Assembly: GCF_022829585.1 (NCBI RefSeq) | Contig: NZ_JAKSYC010000322.1 | Location: 1-44,826, forward strand | From: Methylobacterium sp. J-026 | Lineage (GTDB): Bacteria; Pseudomonadota; Alphaproteobacteria; Rhizobiales; Beijerinckiaceae | DNA: 44,826 nucleotides | Direction: 5' to 3' | Part shown: one piece after another, positions 7,201-14,320 of the stretch | How positions within the stretch are numbered: position 1 is the first letter of the stretch | Layout of the letters: each line of letters starts with the position of its first letter | Made by a program: the position numbers and the translations under genes | Notes under the pieces: generated by a model | Told to the model about the DNA's origin: nothing | Databases searched by the model: none | The model's input: only the letters and a program-made list of their open reading frames with translations

Positions 7201-7218
7201 CGTCACCGTGCGGTGACG
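7201..7218. promoter_or_regulatory. 18-bp near-perfect palindrome upstream of phospholipase gene
   Basis: CGTCACCG and CGGTGACG are perfect 8-bp arms around a 2-nt centre, 24 nt before the GTG of the phospholipase A2-like gene. It could be a dimeric repressor site or an mRNA hairpin near the ribosome-binding site. Nothing else was recognised in 7064-7242. Confidence 0.35.
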
Positions 7219-7242
7219 GGGGCATCTCCGACAGGATCGGCC

Positions 7243-7632
7243 GTGACCACGCCCAGACACACGCACCGCCCGCACGCCGCCGCAGCGGCGCTTCTCGTCC
7301 TCGGATTGGTGGCCTGCGCCGCAACGGCGTGGGCCCAGGAGATCATCCCGCCCGGGCCCTCCGGCCGGGGCGCGGTCCTGATCTACGGCAACTTCTGCGG
7401 ACCGGGTAACCGCGGTCCCGGCTACAAGCCCATCGACGCCCTCGACCGGGCCTGCGCGCACCACGATGCCTGCTCGGCCGATCCCCTGTCGGGAACCCTG
7501 ACCCATTGCGCCTGCAACCGCCGCCTCGAGGCCGAAGCGGGCGCGGTCGCCCGCGACAGGCGGGCGCCGGCGCAGACCCGCGAGACGGCCCAGTTCATCG
7601 CCGACTTCGCGACGGCGCTGCCCTGCCAGTAG
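7243..7632 (+). CDS. Secreted phospholipase A2-like protein
   Basis: A 129-residue exported protein with the core of the secreted phospholipase A2 fold. After a signal sequence (hydrophobic residues 12-29, possible Ala-x-Ala cleavage near 31) comes the calcium-loop-like YGNFCGPG (48-55), then the active-site helix ACAHHDAC with the catalytic His-Asp pair at 74-75 flanked by Cys71 and Cys77, and CACNRRL (89-95). Secreted PLA2 enzymes hydrolyse the sn-2 acyl ester of phospholipids using Ca2+. LVAC at 22-25 also fits a lipobox, so outer-membrane anchoring is possible. GTG 7243 is chosen because it gives a proper signal peptide, with AGGAT just upstream. It converges on grpE with an 18-nt gap. 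Confidence 0.75.
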   Translation: MTTPRHTHRPHAAAAALLVLGLVACAATAWAQEIIPPGPSGRGAVLIYGNFCGPGNRGPGYKPIDALDRACAHHDACSADPLSGTLTHCACNRRLEAEAGAVARDRRAPAQTRETAQFIADFATALPCQ

Positions 7633-7650
7633 GGCCGCGCCGCGCGCCGA

Positions 7651-8274
7651 TCAGGCGGCGTCGGCCGGGTTCGCCGCCTTGGGCCCGCCCTTGGCCACGC
7701 CGACCAGGGCCGGCCGGAGCACGCGGTCGCCGATGACGTAGCCGGACTGCACCACCTGCACGACGGTGCCGGCCGGGACCTCCGGGTTCGGCACCTCGAA
7801 CATGGCCTGGTGGCGGTTCGGGTCGAACTTCTGGCCCTGCGGCTCGACGATCTTCACCCCGTGGCGCTCCAGGGTCTTGCCGAGATCCCGCTCGGTGAGC
7901 TCGATCCCGTCGATCAGGCCCTTCAGGGCACCGTCGGTCCCGGCCTTCGCGTCCGCCGGGACGCTGTCGAGGGCGCGCCGGATGTTGTCGGCGACGTTGA
8001 GGACATCCCGGGCGAAGTTCGTCACCGCGTAGGCGCGGGCATCGGCCACCTCGCGCTCGGTCCGGCGGCGCAGGTTCTCCATCTCGGCGAGCGTGCGCAG
8101 CATCCGGTCCTTCAATTCGTCCCGCTCGGCGGTGAGCAGGGCCAAGGCCTCCGCGACGGGATCGACCGAACCCTCGGCGCGCGAACCCGCGGCCGCATTG
8201 TCCTGGGCCGCGCCGGCACCGGCTTCGACCGTGGTCTGACGCTGGTCGTCCTGGGGCATGTCGTTGCTCGTCAT
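7651..8274 (-). CDS. grpE: GrpE nucleotide exchange factor
   Basis: A 207-residue GrpE, the nucleotide-exchange factor that releases ADP from DnaK in the cytoplasmic chaperone cycle. It has an acidic, poorly conserved N-terminus, a long helix (AERDELKDRMLRTLAEMENL), the central four-helix region with RDVLNVADNIRRAL, and the beta domain with GVKIVEPQGQKFDP, HQAMFEV and GYVIGDRVLRPALVGVAK. The length is normal. hrcA, the frequent partner, is not next to it here; glnD lies upstream on the same strand with an 88-nt gap, so it probably has its own promoter. Confidence 0.96.
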   Translation of the reverse strand: MTSNDMPQDDQRQTTVEAGAGAAQDNAAAGSRAEGSVDPVAEALALLTAERDELKDRMLRTLAEMENLRRRTEREVADARAYAVTNFARDVLNVADNIRRALDSVPADAKAGTDGALKGLIDGIELTERDLGKTLERHGVKIVEPQGQKFDPNRHQAMFEVPNPEVPAGTVVQVVQSGYVIGDRVLRPALVGVAKGGPKAANPADAA

Positions 8275-8362
8275 CGTCTTTCAGTCGTCCGGCGGAGGGC
8301 GGCTCGGGCAATCGGAACCGGCGCTGATATCTGGCGAGGGGCCGGCGAAATCAACCCGGGGC

Positions 8363-11170
8363 TCATGCCTCCCGCGGCGGCGGCGCCGCGACCAGGGCCT
8401 CGAGCCCCTCGGCCTTCAGGGCGGCGACATCCCCCGCGAACACGTCCATCACGGCGCTGCGGATCGCGGCCTGCCGGTCGGGCTGCGTCACCCGCGTGCC
8501 CGTGAGGTCGGTGACGTAGAAGACGTCCACGGCCCGCTCGCCGAAGGTCGCCACATGCGCCGAGGTGATGTTCAGCGACAGCCGGCCGAACGCCGTGGTC
8601 AGCTCGTAGAGCAGGCCCGGCCGGTCGAGGCCCGTGACCTCCACCACGGTTTCCCGGCTCGACAGGGCGTTGTCGAGGGTGACGTCCGGCGGCACCGGGA
8701 AGGTTTTGGCGCGGGCGCTCGACGGCGGGTGCTTGTCGGCCACGAGGTCGGCGATGCGGATCTCGCCCTTCAGGGCACGCTCGATCGATGCCGTGATGCG
8801 CCGGGTCCGGCGCAGCTCGTCCTCGTCCCGCTCGAAGGCCCGCGAGATGAAGATCGTGTCGAGGGCGAAGCCGTCCGTGGAGGTGAAGATCTGCGCGTCG
8901 ACGATGTTGCTGCCCGCCGCCGCGCAGGCGCCGGTGATGATGGCGAGCAGGCGCGGATGGTCCGGCGAGTAGATCGTGATCTCGGTGACGCCGCGCACGG
9001 GGTCGAGGGCCACGTCGGTCGCGCTGGTGCGGCCGTCGGCGAGGGCCGCGCGCAGGAACATCGCGTTCTTGAACTGGCGCGTGCCGTCGACCTTGAGCCA
9101 GTAGGCCTGCCCGTGCCGGGCCGCGTAGGCGTCGAACTCCTCCGAGGTCCAGCCGGGCAGCTGCTCGCGCAGGCCCATCTGGACGAGGCGGACCCGGTCG
9201 GTCCGGGCGATCTCGGAATGGCCGCCGGAGAGGAACACCTCGGTCTCGTCGTAGAGCGTCCGGATCAGGGTGCCCTTCCAGGCGGTCCAGACCCCGGGGC
9301 CGACCGCCGTGATGTCGGCCACCGTCAGGATGGTCAGGAGCTTCAGCCGCTCCAGGGTCTGCACCCGGGCGGCGAAGCGCTCGATCGTCTTGGCGTCCGA
9401 GAGGTCGCGGCTCTGCGCGGTCATCGACATGAGCAGGTGGTGCTCCACCAGCCAGCGCACGGTCTCGGTCTCGGCCTGGTTCAGGCCGAAGCGCGGGCAG
9501 AGCTTCTCGGCGATGGCCGCGCCCGCGATCGAGTGATCCTCCGGCCGGCCCTTGGCGATGTCGTGGAGCAGGATCGCCACGTAGAGCGCCGTGCGGTTGT
9601 GGATCGTGTGCACGAGGCGGGAGACCAGCGGGTAGGTCTCCTGGCTGCGGCCCGATTCGATGTCGGCCAGCACGCCGACCGTGCGCAGCAGGTGCTCGTC
9701 CACCGTGAAGTGGTGGTACATGTTGAACTGCATCATCGCGACGATGCGCCCGAAATCCGGGATGAACCGGCCGAGCACCCCCGCCTCGTTCATCTCGCGC
9801 AGGGCCTCCTCCGGGGCGTTCCGGGAGGTGAGGATGTCGAGGAACAGGCGGTTCGCCTCGACGTCGACCCGCAGCGTCGGGTTGACGAGGCGCAGGGAGC
9901 GGCTCGCCAGCCGCTTGGCGTCCGGGTGGATCGCGAGGTTGTGCCGGTCGGCGAGCCAGAACAGGCGGATCAGGTTCACCGGGTCGCGCTCGAAGGCGTC
10001 CTCCGCGCGCAGGTTCACCCGGCCGTGGTCGATCCAGAAATCCTCCGCCTCCATGGCGGTGGCGCGGAAGCGGTCGCGGAACCGGCCGATCCAGCGGTCG
10101 AGCACCGGCGTGCGCTTGGCGTGGCGCGCCTCCAGCTCCGCGCAGACGATGGCGGTGAGGTCGCCGACATCCTTGGCGAAGCGGAAATAGGCCTTCATGA
10201 AGCGCTCGACGCCCGACAGGCCGCCGCGGGCCTCGTAGCCGAAGCGCTCGGCGATCCGCGGCTGCAGGCCGAAGGACAGCCGCTCCTCCGACCGCTTGGT
10301 CACGAAATGCATGTGGCAGCGCACCCGCCACAGGAACTCCTCGCAGCGCTCGAACAGCGCGTATTCCTCGGGGGTGAACAGGCCGGCGCTGATCAGCTCG
10401 ATCTGGTCGCGCACCCGGTAGGTGTACTTGGCGATCCAGAACAGCGTGTTGAGATCGCGCAGGCCGCCCTTGCCGTCCTTGACGTTGGGCTCCACGAGGT
10501 AGCGTGACGAGCCGGCCTTCGAGACGCGCAGGTCGCGCTCGCGCAGCTTGGCGTCCACGAACTCGGCCGCGGAGCCGACCACCAGCTCGGCGTCGAAGCG
10601 CGTCACCAGCTCCTCGTACAGGATCCGGGTTCCGAACAGGAACCGGGCCTCCAGGAGGGCGGTCCGGATCGTCATGTCGGCCCGCGCCTCGCGCAGGCAT
10701 TCCTCTACGGACCGGGTGGCGTGGCCGACCTTCAGCTTCAGGTCCCAGAGGACGTAGAGCATCGCCTCGACGACGCTCTCCGACCACGCGGTCTGCTTAT
10801 AGGGCAGCAGGAACAGCAGATCGATGTCCGAGCCCGGCGCCATCGTACCCCGCCCGTAGCCGCCGGTGGCGACCACGGCGAGCTGCTCGCCGGTGGAGGG
10901 GTTGTCGTTGGGGTAGAGCCGCCAGACCACGGCGTCGTGGATGGCCCGGACCACGGCGTCCGTGAGATTCGAGAGCGCCTGGGCGCAGCGCAGGCCGTTG
11001 CGATCCTCGAGGAGCTGGGCCTCGGCGGTGCGGTGGCCCTCCTCGATCACCCGGCGCAGATGCGGGACGAGCGCGGCCCGGAGCTTGGTGGGCTCCCGGG
11101 CCTCGCGGTCGAGGCCTTCAAGGACCGTTTCAAGGGCTGCGGCGGGATCGAACATGGCTCCCGTTAGCAT
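8363..11170 (-). CDS. glnD: Bifunctional [protein-PII] uridylyltransferase/uridylyl-removing enzyme
   Basis: A 935-residue GlnD, the glutamine sensor of nitrogen control. It adds UMP to PII proteins (GlnB/GlnK) when glutamine is low and removes it when glutamine is high. Domains in order: nucleotidyltransferase with GGYGRG and the SDIDLLF metal-binding motif (about residues 97-117), the PII-uridylyltransferase helical part, an HD hydrolase domain with LLHDIAKG near 535, and two C-terminal ACT domains (about 735-815 and 845-920; TGLDRPGLLYELT marks the second). ATG 11170 is preceded by TAGGGAT; ATG 11155 is an alternative with GGGAG very close to it. The length equals that of other alphaproteobacterial GlnD. 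Confidence 0.96.
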   Translation of the reverse strand: MLTGAMFDPAAALETVLEGLDREAREPTKLRAALVPHLRRVIEEGHRTAEAQLLEDRNGLRCAQALSNLTDAVVRAIHDAVVWRLYPNDNPSTGEQLAVVATGGYGRGTMAPGSDIDLLFLLPYKQTAWSESVVEAMLYVLWDLKLKVGHATRSVEECLREARADMTIRTALLEARFLFGTRILYEELVTRFDAELVVGSAAEFVDAKLRERDLRVSKAGSSRYLVEPNVKDGKGGLRDLNTLFWIAKYTYRVRDQIELISAGLFTPEEYALFERCEEFLWRVRCHMHFVTKRSEERLSFGLQPRIAERFGYEARGGLSGVERFMKAYFRFAKDVGDLTAIVCAELEARHAKRTPVLDRWIGRFRDRFRATAMEAEDFWIDHGRVNLRAEDAFERDPVNLIRLFWLADRHNLAIHPDAKRLASRSLRLVNPTLRVDVEANRLFLDILTSRNAPEEALREMNEAGVLGRFIPDFGRIVAMMQFNMYHHFTVDEHLLRTVGVLADIESGRSQETYPLVSRLVHTIHNRTALYVAILLHDIAKGRPEDHSIAGAAIAEKLCPRFGLNQAETETVRWLVEHHLLMSMTAQSRDLSDAKTIERFAARVQTLERLKLLTILTVADITAVGPGVWTAWKGTLIRTLYDETEVFLSGGHSEIARTDRVRLVQMGLREQLPGWTSEEFDAYAARHGQAYWLKVDGTRQFKNAMFLRAALADGRTSATDVALDPVRGVTEITIYSPDHPRLLAIITGACAAAGSNIVDAQIFTSTDGFALDTIFISRAFERDEDELRRTRRITASIERALKGEIRIADLVADKHPPSSARAKTFPVPPDVTLDNALSSRETVVEVTGLDRPGLLYELTTAFGRLSLNITSAHVATFGERAVDVFYVTDLTGTRVTQPDRQAAIRSAVMDVFAGDVAALKAEGLEALVAAPPPREA

Positions 11171-11242
11171 GATATCCCTACGCCGCCAGCCACGCGGCGA
11201 CAGCCGCGGCGTTCCGAGGCCGCGGGGCGCCGAAGCCGGTCA

Positions 11243-12664
11243 CTACTCCGCCACCGGCAGGTCGAGGGCCAGGAGCCGCGCCGTCCGGTTGCGGGTGGCC
11301 GCCGACGGCTCGGTCTGCCCGGCCTGCCGCCGCGCATCGGCGATGGCGGCGTGCACCCCGTCCACCGCCAGGATCAGCGCGCTCACCGTGCGGGCGTCGA
11401 TGCTGCGCTCCCGGGCGTAGCAGACCACGTCGGCCACGAGGCCGTCGGTCTCGATCGCGATGGCGTCGAGTTCGGCGGTGTTCGTCGAGGCGCGCACCTC
11501 GCGCAGGATGTCGAGCAGGCGGTCGAGGACGTAGTCGACCCGCTCCCGGCGCTTGCGGGCGAGGCGCTGCCCGATCCAGGCGAAGCCGGAGCCGATGGTG
11601 CCGCCGAAGAACGCGAACAGGTAGATGTAGTCCTCGTACCGGTCGAGGAAGGTCTGCTGCTCGCGCTCGAAATAATCGACCGCCCCCGGGTGATTCGGCA
11701 GCCGCGCCGAGGTCGCCGCCACCGTCGTGTCGAAGTCCGGGGCCTTCATCAGCTTGGCTGCCGGGGCCGCCGCGGCGAGCCGCGAGCGCCACTCGAACAG
11801 GTGCTGCGTGGCCGAGGCGACCGCGACCCGGCTGACCGTGCCGCGCGCCATCAGGCGGTAGGAGGCGCCGACGGTGCGGACCTCCTCGTCGGGGCGCTTC
11901 GGACGGCCGCCGAAGGTCCCGGCCGGGATGGTCACCGATTGCAGCTCCGGGAAGCGCTGCAGGATCGCGTCGCCGTCGGGGATCGAGACGAAGCCGACCT
12001 TGTGCTCCGGCGATCCGAGTTCCACGGCGCGCACCACCGCGGCCGCGGTCTTCGAGGCGGGACTCGCGATCACCGCGACCGCGTCGACGCGCTTGTCGGT
12101 GAGGGCGGCCGTGACTTCCCCGACCTTCAGGGGCACCACGACGACGTGGCCGGCCTCCGCCTCCTCGGCGCCGGGGCCGTTCTCGGGGGCCGCCTCGCCC
12201 CGATTGTCCGGCGCGAGGTCGTAGAACGAGAGCAGGTTCGTCAGGAAGGGCAGATCGGCGCTGTGCCGCACGACGATGCCGAGTCGCTTGCGCGCCAGAT
12301 CGGGCACGTCGTCGATCCCGGCCGCCTCCGGACCCACGATGACCAGGGCCTCGTCGTGCAGGATCGCCAGCGTCAGGCCGTTCTCGGGGAGGAACACGTC
12401 GGGACGGACCACCGCGAGGTCGGCGCGGTTCCGCTGGAGGGCCATGGCGCTGTCGCGGACGTCGTCGTAGCGCACCACCTTGAGGCGTACATCCTCGCGC
12501 GCCCGATCGAGGGCCTGGGCGTAAGCCTCGATCAGCGCGGCCTCGGGGCCGTCCTGGGGGCCGACCGCGACCGTGAGGGTATTGGGACGCGACAGGTAGA
12601 CGATCGCGGCCGCGACCGCCGCCAGGCCCAGGGCCACGAGGACCAGGAGCCACTCGCGCCGCAT
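11243..12664 (-). CDS. Membrane-anchored TAXI-family (TRAP-associated) solute-binding protein
   Basis: A 473-residue protein. An N-terminal membrane helix (WLLVLVALGLAAVAAAIVYL) starts 4 residues after ATG 12664. A periplasmic TAXI-type substrate-binding domain follows, with a Pro/Glu insertion near residues 165-180. A second membrane helix (YLFAFFGGTIGSGFAWIG, about 325-345) leads to an Arg-rich, helical cytoplasmic tail of about 115 residues. Ordinary TAXI proteins are free periplasmic receptors of TRAP transporters; here no permease is adjacent and both ends look membrane-tethered, which suggests a sensing role. Longer starts at 12775, 12781 or 12832 add an unlikely Arg/Pro-rich leader and run into the recX promoter region. 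Confidence 0.7.
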   Translation of the reverse strand: MRREWLLVLVALGLAAVAAAIVYLSRPNTLTVAVGPQDGPEAALIEAYAQALDRAREDVRLKVVRYDDVRDSAMALQRNRADLAVVRPDVFLPENGLTLAILHDEALVIVGPEAAGIDDVPDLARKRLGIVVRHSADLPFLTNLLSFYDLAPDNRGEAAPENGPGAEEAEAGHVVVVPLKVGEVTAALTDKRVDAVAVIASPASKTAAAVVRAVELGSPEHKVGFVSIPDGDAILQRFPELQSVTIPAGTFGGRPKRPDEEVRTVGASYRLMARGTVSRVAVASATQHLFEWRSRLAAAAPAAKLMKAPDFDTTVAATSARLPNHPGAVDYFEREQQTFLDRYEDYIYLFAFFGGTIGSGFAWIGQRLARKRRERVDYVLDRLLDILREVRASTNTAELDAIAIETDGLVADVVCYARERSIDARTVSALILAVDGVHAAIADARRQAGQTEPSAATRNRTARLLALDLPVAE

Positions 12665-12768
12665 CAGGGCTGTCGCCGCGGCGCGGAGGCGTCTCCGACA
12701 GGGGCCACGGCTGCGGTCGGGCGGAGAACGGGGGTCCGGGCCATGGCCGAGCCTGTCGCGTTGCGCGC

Positions 12769-12791
12769 GTTCCATACCCATTGCATGGAAC
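12769..12791. promoter_or_regulatory. Inverted repeat between divergent TAXI and recX genes
   Basis: GTTCCAT (12769-12775) and ATGGAAC (12785-12791) are perfect 7-bp arms with a 9-nt spacer, lying 29 nt before the recX-family GTG and 105 nt before the TAXI ATG. It is a candidate operator. It does not match the direct-repeat LexA box GTTC-N7-GTTC. Confidence 0.35.
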
Positions 12792-12819
12792 GGAAACCTG
12801 TCGAGATCGTGAAGAACCG

Positions 12820-13416
12820 GTGAAACCCCCATTCGTTGCAGAATCCGCGCCAGAACGCCGCGACCGGGAGATCAGGCCGCCCGGCCCGGTGAGCGCGGCC
12901 TGGCTCGAACGCGCGGCGCTCCACTATCTGGAGCGCTACAGCGCCTCGACCGAGATGCTGCGCCGGACCCTGGCGCGGCGGGTCCAGAAGCGGGCCCGGG
13001 CCCGGGGCGAGGATTCGGAGGGCTTCGCGGACCTCGTCACGGCGACCGTGGCCCGGGCGGTCTCGGCCGGCCTCGTGGACGATGCACGCTTCGCCGACAC
13101 CCGCTTGGCGACGCTGCGCCGCCGCGGCACGTCGAGCCGGGGCGTCTCGGCCAAGCTCGCCGCCAAGGGGGTTCCGCGGGAGGTGGTCGAGGCCGCCATG
13201 CGGGCGGAACGCGACGCCATGCCCGACGGGGCGGCGGAGGCGATCGACGTTCAGGCCGCGCAGGCCTACGCCAAGCGCCGGCGCCTCGGTCCGCACCGCC
13301 GCCCGGACCAGCGCGCCGCCCACCGCGACCGGGACCTCGCCGCCCTGGCCCGGGCCGGCTTTTCCTACGACCTCGCCCGCCGGGTGGTCGACGGGGACGG
13401 GGATCCACCGATGTGA
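12820..13416 (+). CDS. recX: RecX-family regulatory protein
   Basis: A 198-residue protein of the RecX family, small helical proteins that bind RecA filaments and modulate recombination and the SOS response. The sequence shows the tandem three-helix pattern: AALHYLERYSASTEMLRRTL, then LVDDARFADTRLATLRRRG followed by SRGVSAKLAAKGV, then a third unit near the C-terminus with ALARAGFSYDLARRVV. GTG 12820 is chosen, with GAAG upstream; an in-frame TTG at 12781 lies inside the inverted repeat. It converges on brnA with a 57-nt gap that holds nothing recognisable. Confidence 0.85.
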   Translation: MKPPFVAESAPERRDREIRPPGPVSAAWLERAALHYLERYSASTEMLRRTLARRVQKRARARGEDSEGFADLVTATVARAVSAGLVDDARFADTRLATLRRRGTSSRGVSAKLAAKGVPREVVEAAMRAERDAMPDGAAEAIDVQAAQAYAKRRRLGPHRRPDQRAAHRDRDLAALARAGFSYDLARRVVDGDGDPPM

Positions 13417-13473
13417 CTGGCGCGCCTGGGACGGCGCGCCGATCGGATCGTGGCCGTCGCAGCCAGCAAAGCC

Positions 13474-13866
13474 TCAGGCGTGGGCCTTGGATCCCTTCGG
13501 CGCGCGCCGGCCGATGCCGCGCCGCGCCGCCACGTCCGCGGTCTCGGCGCCCCTCCGCGCCGCGGATGGCTCGAGCCCGCCGGCCAGGATCTCGTGCATG
13601 CGTACCTGCCAGCCGTCGCCGGTCGCCCGATAGGCGTCCAGAAGCGCCGGGTCGATCCGCATCGTGAAGTTGACCTTGGCATCGGCCCGCCTCGGACGCC
13701 CGCGTCCGCGCTTCGGCAGCAGCTTGAACACCTCCGGCACCTCCCGGGCGGGACGTAGCGCGGCCAGATCCGCTTCCGTCAGCTTCGGGTTGTCGGAGAC
13801 CTCGTCCCAGTCCTCCTGCGCGTAACCCGGATCGGGCTCTTCAGGCTTCGGTGCGGTATCGGGCAT
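13474..13866 (-). CDS. brnA: BrnA-family antitoxin
   Basis: A 130-residue antitoxin-like protein downstream of and overlapping brnT. The core VPEVFKLLPKRGRGRPRR...KVNFTMRIDPALLDAYRATGDGWQVRMHEIL is a BrnA-type ribbon-helix-helix DNA-binding domain (about residues 45-100), preceded by an acidic, Pro-rich segment expected to wrap the toxin. BrnA both neutralises the BrnT ribonuclease and represses the operon. The start is ATG 13866, inside the end of brnT (26-nt overlap); the toxin-first gene order is the normal one for this family. The C-terminal 30 residues are Arg/Ala-rich and longer than in short BrnA proteins. Confidence 0.85.
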   Translation of the reverse strand: MPDTAPKPEEPDPGYAQEDWDEVSDNPKLTEADLAALRPAREVPEVFKLLPKRGRGRPRRADAKVNFTMRIDPALLDAYRATGDGWQVRMHEILAGGLEPSAARRGAETADVAARRGIGRRAPKGSKAHA

Positions 13867-14128
13867 AGGCTTCCCTTTCGTCAGGGTCGGCGATGCGGAG
13901 GCTGACGAGAGACAGCACTTCCGTGCCGAGGGGTGAGACGATGACGGCGACGACGCGCTCGCCATTCCCATCACCGATCAGCCTGTCGCGTGCGCGGCCG
14001 GTGCGGCTCGCCCGGGCCGGGTGGATCAGCGCCGTCTCGCCGTCGAAACAGGAGTCGAAGTCGGCGAAGTCCAAGCCGTGCTTGGCGAGGTTCGCCAGAC
14101 GCTTCGGCTCGTCCCATGTCGTCGGCAT
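13841..14128 (-). CDS. brnT: BrnT-family ribonuclease toxin
   Basis: A 95-residue BrnT toxin, a RelE-fold ribonuclease that slows translation when freed from BrnA. Recognised by WDEPKRLANLAKHGLDFADF near the N-terminus, the central RDRLIGDGNGERVVAVIVS strand region, and the C-terminal SLRIADPDEREAYARYR. ATG 14128 gives the usual BrnT N-terminus. The gene overlaps brnA. The predicted -10 element ends only 6 nt before this ATG, so the mRNA could be leaderless. Confidence 0.88.
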   Translation of the reverse strand: MPTTWDEPKRLANLAKHGLDFADFDSCFDGETALIHPARASRTGRARDRLIGDGNGERVVAVIVSPLGTEVLSLVSLRIADPDEREAYARYRTEA

Positions 14129-14134
14129 CGAAAT

Positions 14135-14163
14135 ATCGTAGGGGCGTTTATTCTGCGAGGCAA
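14135..14163 (-). promoter_or_regulatory. Predicted brnT-brnA promoter
   Basis: On the minus strand TTGCCT (14163-14158) and TACGAT (14140-14135) are spaced by exactly 17 nt. Transcription would begin at about 14128, at the brnT start codon. By analogy with other brnTA operons, BrnA would be expected to bind here. Confidence 0.4.
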
Positions 14164-14285
14164 GGCCTTTGAACGCGCAGACGGACGCGTTCGGTTCGTT
14201 CAGGGCGAGCGCGGCCGCCGGCGAGATCCCGCTCGATCCTCGCCGGGGTGCGGCATCGCGGCCCGGGGCGAAAGGCCGGCTGGCC

Positions 14286-14313
14286 TTGCACCTTCGGGCT
14301 CGTCGTTCATTGT
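14286..14313 (+). promoter_or_regulatory. Predicted promoter of the radical SAM/UdgX operon
   Basis: TTGCAC (14286-14291) and CATTGT (14308-14313) are spaced by 16 nt. The start site would fall at about 14320-14321, the A of the radical SAM ATG, which implies a leaderless transcript. The -10 lies inside the LexA box. The -10 is a weak match, so this is tentative. Confidence 0.35.
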
Positions 14314-14319
14314 CTGTTC
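14305..14319 (+). promoter_or_regulatory. LexA (SOS) box of alphaproteobacterial type
   Basis: GTTC at 14305-14308 and GTTC at 14316-14319 are separated by exactly 7 nt, the direct-repeat GTTC-N7-GTTC recognised by alphaproteobacterial LexA. The box ends one base before the radical SAM start codon and overlaps the predicted -10. The location at the head of a DNA-repair operon makes chance occurrence unlikely. Confidence 0.7.
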
Positions 14320-14320
14320 G

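Noticed and set aside
7189..7242. 18-residue extension of the phospholipase A2-like protein
   Set aside because: It would bury the signal peptide and translate the palindrome at 7201-7218; GTG 7243 gives a standard signal peptide.
8258..10507. 749-codon rightward open frame opposite glnD
   Set aside because: Antisense shadow of glnD; composition is Val/Asp/Arg/Gly-biased and no motif is present.
12769..12791. LexA box upstream of recX
   Set aside because: The site is an inverted repeat, not the GTTC-N7-GTTC direct repeat, so SOS control is not claimed.
14021..14320. Upstream extension of the radical SAM gene
   Set aside because: It would translate the brnT promoter and the LexA box; the family N-terminus begins right after ATG 14321.
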